A DNA stretch of 64,000 bases, taken from the NCBI GenBank assembly GCA_043228905.1, contig JBHGNT010000006.1:3472001-3536000 (forward strand). Reading direction: 5' to 3'. The position numbers were made by a program, and so were the translations under genes. Positions 12,992 through 26,292 of this stretch are shown here, piece by piece; the stretch's first letter is position 1, and the number at the start of each line of letters is the position of its first letter. Origin of the DNA: Azolla caroliniana. Taxonomy: Eukaryota; Polypodiophyta. The notes beneath the pieces were generated by a model, which searched no databases, had not been told where the DNA came from, and saw only the letters and a list, made by a program, of their open reading frames with translations.

Positions 12992-15900
12992 TTAACCATT
13001 TTTGTATAGTTCCCGGCCGATTAACATCCTTCGAATTTCACATGTACCAGCACCGATCTCATAAAGTTTGGCATCCCGTAGGAGTCTTCCAGTTGGATAT
13101 TCATTAATATAGCCATTTCCACCAAGGCATTGAATTGCCTACATCAATCCAGTTAACAATATCTCAAAACCCAAATATTGCCCAAAACACATGTATATAA
13201 TTTTGAACTGATTTCTTGTGTGATAACAATACTAGACATTGCAAGAATAATAATTTAACATAATCATTCCAGTCCTCTTATCCAAGTACCGTGTGATCTC
13301 TATTTATTGTCCTCTCTGATAACACAGATTCAGCTATTGCCAGTCAACCGACCATATATTTTTGCAAAGGACCTCTGTTTCACTAGGAAACCTTGTAATT
13401 TCGAGTGAGTTACTTGGCAAATTTACCATCCATACAGTACAATAATGTACAGATACTAATCCTGTAATACTAGGAAGTGATTAATTATTCTTGAACCAAT
13501 TCTAACTGTGTCGGATTTACATGAGATCACACATCCGACACAATGCTATGATGTAGATCCTAATCTTGTCATACTAGACAGTGATTAGTTGATCTTGATA
13601 ACCTTTTCAACCAACATGATATGATGGTTATTATATTCCATACGCAGTGAACGACGATGCATCACGTAGCTTTCTGTATATGGGCAATATGGACACATTT
13701 GACTCATGCTTTGAAACTCTAGTAATACTTCTTTTGAACTATATGGTTATTTGCCTTGCATACATCAGGCTTTTGTTGATAAAAGCACTAGTACTTTATT
13801 ATCAAATGTAGTGTACAGTAAGTAGGTTTCCTTAATGACTGGCTCCAAACTTAGTGCCACTCTAGAAAAGAGCAATTGTTCTTCCCCTTGCCTTGGGCAA
13901 AACATCCCCAGGCACATAAAAGAGGAGCAACAGTAAATAGAACTAAACAAACAATGTCCATTAGGAAATGATTGAGAACAGTCCCTATATGTGAGGAACT
14001 GCTATTGAAAAGAACTACACATTCCACTCCATTTAATACTCCGTTCTTATAGTTGTGAACATTCAATTTGCACTTCCCATATGTCCACACATCATCCAAC
14101 AAAGGAACGCTTGAGCATCACACTCAAAATACATAAATTCTTAACATCAAATGGATACCTATTTCCAAATACCTATTTCCAAAGGTTCATAAACATAGAA
14201 AAGGGAAGAAATAAAACCTGCAGAGCCACTTGTGTTGCATTCTCAGAGGCAAAAAGGATAACCGCTGCACAATCCTGTATCGTCAAACATCATCATATTT
14301 TCTCAACTGTGGTACAACAATCTTAGAATTCTTAAAAAATGAAAATGATAGTGATCCACTTAGATTTCATCCTTTTAATATTTTTCATTTCTCACTATCC
14401 AAAGTCCTAATTGACTTATACCATGACAATTACTACCCAGAATTATTTTTTTACTAGCCATTATGCGCATACTCATAGCTACATAATTAGGAGTTAATGA
14501 AGGCTACATTAGGTTCACCAGATAATAGCTTCATGAATACAAGCACAACTACGCAATTATTATTTGATGAATATCTTGGCAGGTTTACTTAGCTAGAATG
14601 CAGCATTTAGCTAGCCACAACCTGGACGTCTGGACATAAACCTGAATGCTTGCAGGTGTCTAAAAAGCTACCCTTGTAGGTTCCTCTTCAGACATCATTC
14701 CTCATTCTTGCTAACCAGGGATCTCCTTTCAGCTGCCCCCGCAGGTCAGGCATAAAACAAAGCATATTATCACAGAAAAGGTATTTTTCACACAGTGCAG
14801 CTCCCAGATCAGCCCATATGACACTATGGGGAACTGAACTTGCTCTGGATGATATGAAAGATCCTTATCCCAAAGGATTGCCATCCATTATAGTACTTTC
14901 CATCTGTTCTTTTTAAAATCTCTCTTTGGGGTGTTCACCTCTAGATGCTACTCATAGATGACACCCCTGCCAGCATCAGATGCTTTGAAAATAATTCATC
15001 TCAACCTAGATTAAATGATCATCCCATTACTTTTCCTGGTTCTGTGCTTATATGTTTATATACTCACAAGACCAAATTAATTGCTCACAATACAGGCCAT
15101 TAATTTGCTGAAAATACCCTTTACCTTTTTATCAACGTGTCCTCTATCACATTGGCTTGCAACAGAATAAACAAACGACCTGCATGTAGTGAACAAAAAC
15201 ATAAATAGAACAATTATTTATGCCAAATATGTTACCAGCCTTTTTGTTCTTCTTTTATGGCTTTGTTCAATCATTGTTTTACTGTTATGTTTTTTAAAAT
15301 TATTATTTACTTGCTTTCCTGGAACCCTTGAAATAGGGCATGACAACATTCCATAGTCAGTGTGGAACAAGCAGAGAGCCATTCTTCCCTATAAGCCAAG
15401 TCCTGCAGTTCCCCTAGATCCCATTGATCAGCTTAGCATTGGCCCAAGTACATCCCAGGCTTGTGGAGTCGAAAACAAGTAGGAATTCCAGTCATAGCCT
15501 CAATCATTGGAGGGCATTTCACTACTTCTTACACCTTTCATCAAAACATTTGTTCGTGCAGAGAAGGTTGAGTTACATTCGTTCGAGAAATAGGGATCCC
15601 AACATCTTCTTTTATCGAGTTGGCCTCTTGCCATTGTCCTTGCAGACTCTAGACCCTCTATTTCCTTTTGAGGCACTTGCAAATTTTTTGATTTCATATC
15701 AGCTCCTAGAATGACATTTAAGAGCTATCTTAAACACCTCTTCTCCTTCAAACCCTTGCTCAATGATTGCAATACATTCACCATCTGAATTACCAATATA
15801 AACATGAGGGACTTGCTGAGTTCTGTGATTAGACGAGGAAACCTCCTCCATCACATTTCCTGTGTTTGGCCGTTGGTCACCCACAACTAATCAAATGACA

Positions 15901-18900
15901 CTCTTTGAAGAATAAATGATCAAATCCCGTTGATGGAACCATGAAAGTGACATGAGAAAATTCCAAGAGGTAAAACGCCAACCAAACCACTAATTTAGCA
16001 AAATAAATGTCTAGCTCTAAGCTGAATTTGAAAGCCACCTTTTCGAAAACAATGTCTAGCCCATTAACGACTTTTAGGTGACCTAATGTGAGACCTAATC
16101 TAAAGTGTCTTTCTTTATAAAGGCAGAACTTTACAATTAGGTGCAGACACCTCCATGCAAATTGGAACCCAATGCTAATTGGACTGACCACATGCCAATC
16201 CCAAGGCCTGCCAGCCTTGGCACCTCAATTGTAGTGATCATCGGCCCTCAACCACCCCACACTATGCATGAACATCTTCTTGACCAGTTTCAAGAGTTCC
16301 AGAGGGGAAAAATAAAAACAAATTTTTTATCAAGTAATGTCTTAAAAATAAAACAAAAATGGCACCAATAATAACCCTACAAATTAGATTATGCTCTAAC
16401 CTTGACGCTTGAAGCGAAGTATACATATCAGCGAGTTTCCCCTGAAAAGAATTAGAGGTAATAAAACGTCAACCAGAATTCAAGGTTATTGAGAATAAAG
16501 AAGAGTCCGGTGTTATATATGTTTTTCTTTTCTTTTCTTTGCTACAGCATCAGAGATAAAATGCAGCACTGCATGAGTGATTCTGTGAACCACCTGATAA
16601 TTTTTAAATAAAATTTGTTCCATGCCTTATAGGTGAAGTCAATCTTTCCTCACTAGTTAACCAGAAGGCTTTTACCATCTGCTATATTCTTTTATTAGAA
16701 TTAAACCATGTTTTACTTGACAAGGTATTGGAGAGTCAATGGCCACAGTTATAAGGGCTTGAGAAATGGCCTCTGATACAGTTGTTCAACTTAAAAGTAT
16801 TGCGCAATGCATTCCCAATAATGAACTTCATGCCCTGAGACCAAAGTACTAACTATATCCCCAATACAATTTAATGATTGTAAGGGAGATCGAAAGACAG
16901 CAAAACAGAGACAAAAGTAATGCAGAACCTGAAGATGTGGTGGCTTGAATTCAAATTAAAGTTAAAAGTAGTACAATTATTGTGCAATTCATTTTTAAGA
17001 ACGAACTGGATTTCCTGAGAGGCGAAGTGCTAGCTATATCCCAAATAAAATTTAAGGACTTCAAGAGAGATCGACAGAGAAAGAACGAAAGAAAGATATA
17101 TTAACGTCTTTTAAGAGGCCAAAATGGCCTATAAGACCAAACAAGAGATTACATCTTAAGTGTTGTCTCGTCTTTGAGAACAACAAATCAACAAATCAAA
17201 ATAAAATAAATATTACTCCGTAAATATAAAAGTAAATAAGATAAAAAGAGATGAGGGAAACTGGTTTTCGGCACATGTGAGATTCGCAAGTTAGATGTAT
17301 TGTAACTTTTGTCTTCGAAAGATCTCTAGCATAGGTTGATCCAGAATGGAAAGGTCTCCGAAGCGAGGGAAGAGAGAAAAATAGAGACAAAAGTAACGTG
17401 GACTGACGCAAGGGAAGAGATCAAAAAAAGAAAGAAGGAAAGTCAATCCACAATTTTATATCAAATATAGAGTTCAAAAGTGATATTTATAGGCAAATTA
17501 GAGTTCATGTGTGCTATCTTAGCTTTTCTATACCAATACCTATGACCACCAGCATGAATATAATCAACTAGAGCAGAATATAATTCAAACTTCAAATATT
17601 GTCTATGAATTGGGTTTTCAGTCCATATCTGTAGACAAAAGTAACGTGGACTGACGCAAGGGAAGAGATCAAAAAAAGAAAGAAGGAAAGTCAATCCACA
17701 ATTTTATATCAAATATAGAGTTCAAAAGTGATATTTATAGGCAAATTAGAGTTCATGTGTGCTATCTTAGCTTCTCTATACCAATACCTATGACCACCAG
17801 CATGAATATAATCAACTAGAGCAGAATATAATTCAAACTTCAAATATTGTCTATGAATTGGGTTTTCAGTTCATATCTGTAGACAAAAGTAACGTGGACT
17901 GACGCAAGGGAAGAGATCAAAAAAAGAAAGAAGGAAAGTCAATCCACAATTTTATATCAAATATAGAGTTCAAAAGTGATATTTATAGGCAAATTAGAGT
18001 TCATGTGTGCTATCTTAGCTTTTCTATACCAATACCTATGACCACCAGCATGAATATAATCAACTAGAGCAGAATATAATTCAAACTTCAAATATTGTCT
18101 ATGAATTGGGTTTTCAGTCCATATCTGTAGACAAAAGTAACGTGGACTGACGCAAGGGAAGAGATCAAAAAAAGAAAGAAGGAAAGTCAATCCACAATTT
18201 TATATCAAATATAGAGTTCAAAAGTGATATTTATAGGCAAATTAGAGTTCATGTGTGCTATCTTAGCTTTTCTATACCAATACCTATGACCATCAGCATG
18301 AATATAATCAATTAGAGCAGAATATAATTCAAACTTCAAATATTGTCTATGAATTGGGTTTTCAGTCCATATCTGTAGACTGTAATGCTCAACTAAAAAT
18401 TGTAATCAAAACTAGAAATCATTCATGAATATTATGAAGGGAAAGTGTAGTTCAATAATCTGAATCTGGTCTAGTACATTATAAGAACCAAAAGTAAAGG
18501 ATGTGAATGAAATTCAATCATGAGTCTGATGATGATATGTTTTGCAACTATCTAGAACAAAATCTGAACTAAAAACGTATAGCTGCATGTTCACAAAGCA
18601 GAAAGTATTACTTGAATCAGCTGGAATTCCCCAATGGATTTACCGAATTGCTCCCTCTGTCGAACATAAGGAAGAACTTCATCCATTGCTGCCTGCATTA
18701 AACCAATTGGACCAGCAGCCAAGACAAGTCTTTCAAGGTCTAAACCTGACATCATCACATAAACGCCTGCATAATAATAATTGAAGGGTCTTTAAACCAG
18801 GTCTGAAAAGAAAACTCTCTCTATGCATACATATGATTCACTTGAATTTGGATATATGTCATTTACCTTGTCCTTCTTCTCCAAGAACATTCTCCTCTGG

Positions 18901-21900
18901 AACAAAGCAGTTCTCAAATACAAGCTCACACCTGCAAAATTTCAGCCATTAGAACCTAAGCTACCTAATGCAACATCTTCCTCTTTTCTCACTTTAGATA
19001 ATACTTTTGAAAATATACAATCAACAAATAGATGGTTGAAAGTTGTATAAGTTTGATACTCTATGAGAAACTCAGTATCGCATACAGAAGCAAGTAGGAA
19101 CTCAATCTGTAATCAGCAATTATTTCATAGCATTATTTTGGTGTTTTTTGTACTATTTGATGCAATATTATAGTAAAAACTAATAATATGTGCTAGTTTT
19201 CTCTTCCATATAGGAGTCTGAAACAAACACATGAGTCTCTAGAAAACATCACAATGTTTCAATTTTGAGAAATCAAATGTATCACTTATCGTGTTATATA
19301 ACCTGCTTTAAACAATTAAAATAAGACATATATAAGAAGAGCAAGATAATTACGTATCACTTCCTCGCATCCCAAGCTTATCCAATTTTTGGGCTGTACT
19401 GAAACTGCAAAAAGTAGAAAACTAAGTCATATTGGTTGATTATCCATGAGAAAAAAAGAAAGATAGTAATATTATCATCTATGAAAGACCAAAACGGCTT
19501 ATGAGATCACAGCATTTTTATAAATTTGCTTCAAGTTTATCGTCAAGAAACATACTCACAGGGTTGTGGACACTCTTCTTTGGTGATTTAGTTTATTTTC
19601 ATATTTCACATTTCCCATATAAGTCTCCCATCTCAATGAGATGAACCATGGTCATTAAAATCTCAATCAAAAAACTAATTCTAACCTGTAATAACACAAC
19701 AGACACCACTATCCAGGATTAGGCAATAAATTAATAGGTGCAGCTGGTGCCATCCAGGAGGGGTACTAAGCTTTTATTGGTAAAATTCCTACCAGGGGTA
19801 ACACTCTCTCTAAGGATGAGTTACAGATTATATTACATATGACTACTGCAATTCTTGACTAAGCAACTTACCCTTTCATGCCCTTCTCAACAATGAAGGC
19901 AGTAATTCCTTTTGATCCAGCGTGCAAATCAGATTTTGCATACACAATCTGCAGACAAAACCATGTAACCAAGGTGTTTACACAAAAGTTTCAATAAATC
20001 CGGTGTACAACATGGAATATCCATAACATGTATTGATCATCTTCAGATGATACAAATGCAACCCAAGGAATACAACTTTGTGAAAAACATCCATTGCATT
20101 AGCAATATTAAGCGCTCATTTGTGCATTTTGATACAAAGAAAGAGGAACTTGCCAATGTATTCGCCGTGGGCCCATTTGTGCACCACATCTTATTACCGT
20201 TCAAAATATATCCACCTTGGGTACGATCCGCCTTGCACCTCATGCTTACGACGTCGGAGCCAGCTGTTTCATTGGGAAAAAAACTATCGGAATCAAGTAT
20301 ATAATCAAATTAAAATGGTGCATGCAGTTCAATTCTGCTGATCTTGGTTAATCAATAATTAATTACCTTTACACAGCCTGTATACTCAAAGAGTATCATG
20401 TTCTACATCTTGGGATAGTGGCTACTGTAGTGAGGAGTAGAATTTCTGAAGCTTAGTTCTTTCCCTGTCTGAGAATGTCAATCTTGCCAGAAGTATGCTA
20501 GTGGTTAGTAAGTAAACAATTGGCCACCCTGTCTGAGGATGTCAATCCTCCCAGAAGTATGATACAGGCAAGTTCTTATCAGTAGGTAAACAGTTGGACA
20601 TGAATAACACTACAATCAATAGAAGATTTATAACTGCGTTATTTGCAAAATGAGGTTCCAAACCCATGTCCTTCAAGCTTGGAGTTGTGAAGCATTTTAC
20701 AACTTTATAAGAAGTGAGCAACAAGTGATGATGATGATGTTAGGGTGAGAATGGTGATGATGCAGTCGCTCTCTCACTCACACTCACTTCTCTATGTGGC
20801 TCAATCCTAGAGTCAGAATTAAGTATATGGGCAGAGTGCAATGGTTGCCATTCAGCTATACAGGCAGGCTTTCAGAAAGGGTTCACAACTTTGGATCATG
20901 TATTGAACCTCTGAGCCCTTATTCAGGAGGGCAGAGCCCATAATAAGAGGTTTTTTTGCTGCTTTGTGGATTTCCAAAAAGCCTTTGACACTGCCACGTG
21001 CTCGGCTTATGCAATGGCTAGGAGCTTCAGTGTCCCTATAGATATGCAATGGGGAATCTATGCACTGTATGAATCCATGTCAGGAATAGTGTGGTCTCCC
21101 TTGGTTTGTCAGAGGCTGTGGCTAGCACGATTGGAGTAAAGTAAGAGTAAAGTAAGGATGCCCACTATCACGCACTCTCTTTGATCTCCACATCCATAAG
21201 GTATCGCATTACATAGAGAGATTTGGTGGCCTAGCAGGTACAACCATACAAGTATTACTATATGCTGATGATACAGTTCTGATTTCTGACTCTCCAGAGG
21301 GACTACAAAGACATCTAAACACGTTAAAATCATTTTGTATGGACAAAATTTTGTCAATAAACATGAATAAAACTAAAGTGATGGTGTTTAATACCACTCA
21401 AGCATGGGTGAGAAGATCAGAAACAGAATTCTTCTTGGGAGAGAAAAAAGTGGCATATACACACTCCTACACATACCTAGGAGTAACAATTATAGGGCCT
21501 AAGTTCTTCATATGGGAGGTTTCTTGTGCCCAAATTCTCATGGATATGTAGCCCTTGGTGCTCTTGAAAGACAATGTGCACATTTGCAGTTCCAAGAGCC
21601 ACAAACTAAAGTGTGACTATTTGATACACTTGAGACACCAACTCTTCTCTATGGAGTAGAAATATGGAAACCGAGCCTTAACAATGCAAATAACAAGAAA
21701 GATTTAGAGAGAACTTTAGTGTCAATGATTGTTCACATCATAAGGAGCAAAGCATCGGTGCCCCATGATATAATTCACGCAAAGTTGGGAGCAGCCCCTA
21801 TAATCATTGAGGCATTATTCCAAGCAATGACCTTCTCCAACAGCTTTGGGAGCTCCCTAAAGGAATGTGCTCAAGGTTGGCACTTATGTCATCAAAACAA

Positions 21901-24900
21901 CTTACTGAACATGGAGACATTTACTGTTGGTATGGTGAAATGCAACAATGGTTCAAGACACATGACATAAGCATAAATGCACTACCTCGTTCCAATATAA
22001 GCTTGGATTGTCCCCATCTAAACATGACCAAAGTGGAAAAGAATACAGTGATCCCAACTGATATCATTAACTTGGAAAACAAGATAACATGGATTAGCCC
22101 CTAAATATCACTTGGTACGAAGATGGCCCACTATAAGACACTTTTTAAATATATCGGAGAATGGATTCATCATCAAGCCACCTTATATGGACATACATCT
22201 ACCCTATGTGTTGCACAGTATGATAGGGCAGCTGCAAACGTCATCACATCAGTTAGAGATTGAGGTAGGCAGATATGCACAAATGGCTTTAGAATAAAGT
22301 ATTTCCCAATTGTGTCATCAGGGAGTGGAATCTAAAGAACCCTATATTTGTCAATGTAGTGTTCTTTAAGAAATAAGGGGGAGATATAATTGCCTCTTTA
22401 AGCAAGGCTTTGGCACACTACACAAGGTAATGGATTATGAGGACCAGCGGGGCTTGGGGCTTTTCGTGCTAGAACTCAAGAGACAGGGGGAAAATTTGTT
22501 GGACAATAGTACAGTCACACAAGCTCATCAACAAAGAACAATCACAAATTTCTTTCGCCCCATCACTCCTACTCATGCTACAAATCAATAATGGGCTACA
22601 CAAATGGGCTACCAACCAGGACATAACAAAGGGGTTACAATAGATTAGACAATAGCAATTTGTCGTGCATGTGGGCTCTAAACTACGATCTCACCCTTGT
22701 CCATCAACAGATAAAGGCCATTGTCTCCCACCATCATAGGTGCTTTCCTCGCTTCAAAGACCTCTCCATTCTGGATAAACCTATGCTAGAGATATTTCGA
22801 AGACAAAAATTACAATATACGTGTACTGATATCAAGATTCTTTAGTCTCGTTTTATCTTATTTACTTTTTTTACTTAGTAACAGCTCTTTACTTTGATTT
22901 GTTGTTCTCAAAGACGAGACAACATTTCAGATGTAATCTCTTGTTTGGTCTTATAAGCCATTTTGGCCTCTTAAAAGACGTTCATACATCCTTCTTTCTT
23001 TCTTTCTTGCCTACTATTCACTAAGCTTTTACCCTAAGGCTCCAATTAGCTTCTTCTCCTCTAATACCTTCCCAAATGCCTTCATAAATAAATACTTCCT
23101 TGTGTTTTTCTTCCTTTGGCTTCACAATAACGCATAGATAACATAGTCCTTCTGGTTGGCCAGATCCATTCTTTATGGGATTCATTTTATTATCCATCAA
23201 TATTCGGTGACCGATGGGATTAGTCCTAACACATAAAATGTCTCATTAAATGGTCACTTCTCATTAACATTAGTCATAAATCAATATTCTATGTAATCAA
23301 TGCTAAATATACAGAAATTATCAAACAAAATTGTGTATATAAAGATTTGACAGAAAACTCTCATAACAAGTGAGTTTAGACCTTACAATTTGGCTCACTC
23401 ATAGCAAGAGCTCCAACATGCTCCCCACTGATAAGCTAGAAATGAAATGAAAACCTTTAGTACAATATGAAACTGTTCTCTTTTCTTCCATATGACTATA
23501 AAGAGACCAACCTTAGAAAGGTATTTCTCTTTCTGAATGTCATTCCCATTTCTCACCTACATCAGTGCATTTTTGTCAATATCCTTAACTTGAAAACATT
23601 TGAAAATCCCCAACTAAAGGAACTGTTTATACCAACTGGTTGATGCATAGATTGGAATGAGCGCCATAAGATAAACCTACAGAGCCTGAAGCACGACTAA
23701 TTTCCTCCATTGCAACACAGTGATATAGATAACCTAAGCCCATTCCTCCAAAAGTTTCTGAATGTATTTAAGCACATCTCATTATCAGTAATTCTGGATG
23801 TTTGCAACTAGGAAGTATAGCACAAGATAAAAAATATTACCCGGAGCTGTGATACCATGCAAATTGAAATCTCCCATTAGCTTCCACAGATTCACAGACT
23901 GCAAAAAATGAGATATAACTCTACATTATCTCTGAAAGAATGATTCTCAGTAAATAACAAATTTCAAATTATGTGATACAATTACAAGCATAATAAGCGC
24001 AAATGCAGATGTACACATATATGTAATGTTCCTATGTTTAATGTAAACGTATGTAATCCAACTTACCTTTGGAAAGCAGTTAGTTGAATCAATCGTTGCT
24101 GCATGTGGTGCTATGTTTTCTTGAGCAAATTGGTGTACACTCTCCTTGAACTATGGTTTCAAAGGAGTAATTTGAGAAAAAAATTTAAAAAAATTTAAAT
24201 CATGAATGCATGTATCAAGGCCTTTATCTTTAGTGCTCTTAGGTGAAAACTGCCTAAAGCATATCATATTTGCATGGTTTGTGGAAAAATCAAATCAAAC
24301 GGTACAAGCTGAAGCCTTTTGAAGAGTTTTTATGCCTAGAATGTACACCAAAAAACAAAGGTGCTTTGTCAACAAGGGTTATTCTATGGACAAGCTACAT
24401 ATTTATCCCTCTACTTGTTAATGTGAAAATTGTTATCCCTCTACCTGGTGTAGTGTTTCATCATGAATCAGGCTGGTTGAGAAATGATGGGATAATTGTT
24501 TCCGCAACAAAACCTGTTGAGAGAAAAGAAGTTATTAGAAGACTTTGAATGTTAGTAGATTCGTTGCAAGGTTTCTCATATGGGAAGCACAGAAACTGAC
24601 ATAGATCTCCTTTTTAGCAAGAAACGTTTGACTGATAAAATTGCTCATAGACCAAGTATTTAGGAACTCTAACAGAGATGATCAAGCTAAAATATGGTGG
24701 ACTGTGTCCAGCCACAAATATTTATGAACGGTGCGAGTGAGCAACGTAGACATCTGAAGGAAATGCGAGTAAGGATATTTGTATATCCAAATGGTACATC
24801 CACCATTTGGGAAGAAATTGCAAGTCTGCAGGTGTCTTCAATACCTTCTATATACATTAACTTCTTTATGCATCAATTTATTCCATGTGTAAGGCATAAT

Positions 24901-26194
24901 TGGCTACAAGGAGATTGGGAAGATCACTTGTCTTCAATACCTTCTATATACATTAACTTCTTTATGCATCAATTTATTCCATGTGTAAGGCATAATTGGC
25001 TACAAGGAGATTGGGAAGATCACTGCAAACTATGTATCATGGACAAAGTGAATGTCATCCCAATTTTTTTGGTTAAGTAACTGTAAGTCAAGACATGAGC
25101 AACGGTATAACTGTAAGTCATAGGCTCTCATATGCTTCACAATTTGCTAGCAATCAGCTACGGTTTGAACTGAATAGCAAAAACTGCGGCTTAACAATTT
25201 AAACAGATCAGTTCAGTTAGGTTTTGTTCAAGTTTCAAAATTTGCAAACGGTTCAACTTGGCTTGGGGTTCAGGGGTTCGAGTTGGTTCTGTCTAAGGCT
25301 TTATTGGCTTACAGGTTTGCGTTTTAAATGGCTTCAGTCCAAGGCTTAAACAACTTAATCATTTAGGATTAGGACAATTTATCATTTTTTATTATATATG
25401 AGTTAACTTTTTAGAGTTATGAGCTATAGCCAATTAAAATAATAAGTTGTAAGATGTGAGATCCAATATTTTCTACTTTGCTCAATTTATAAGTCGGAGA
25501 CTTTGTGATAGAAAACTCCTTGTTAAAGAATTGTGCAAGAGTTAACCACAAAATATTGGTTTACACCGAACCGCAAAACCATGGCTTAAGGGTTTGTAAA
25601 TCTCTTTGACTGTTTCGTTTGGGCTTGGAAATCCCTCAAACTGTTTCAGCTTAAACAGTTTCAGGATTCAGTTCAGTTTAAATTTCAAATTATTTAAAAT
25701 GGTTTGAGTTGAGACGCCCAACCAAACTGAACAGTTTCCAATTGCTACAATTTGCCATGCCATAAATGCCACTTAACATTTGACATAACATGTTCATTAT
25801 ATGACAGTAAATTTCGTACTAAAAATGTACACAAAGACAATATATATTGCAATCGTAGTAATCTGAAGCCCATACAAAGATCAGAATTCACACAGAAAGC
25901 ATCGATGTTTGTGCATATACTAGGTTTCTGATATAGTCATAGTTAGAAAATAGAGCTGAATCAGTATATCCAAAAGTTAGGATTGCTCACGGGTAGGAAA
26001 CTGCACGCGTGATGTGAATGTCATCCCCAATTTTGTGGTTAACTAAACATACATCATACATGGGATATGTATGAGCAGTGCTATGACAATAAGCCATAAA
26101 CAGTTCTCATATGTTCCACAATTTATCTTGCCATAAATGTCACTAAGAAGAATTTACTGATAGTATAATTTGTACGAAAAATGTACACAAAGAT

Positions 26195-26229
<35 letters not shown>

Positions 26230-26246
26230 AATACATATATATATAC

Positions 26247-26292
<46 letters not shown>

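Noticed and set aside
17386-18377. CRISPR-like regular array
   Set aside because: Units are 248 bp and contiguous with no unique spacers, in a plant intron; it is an ordinary tandem repeat.
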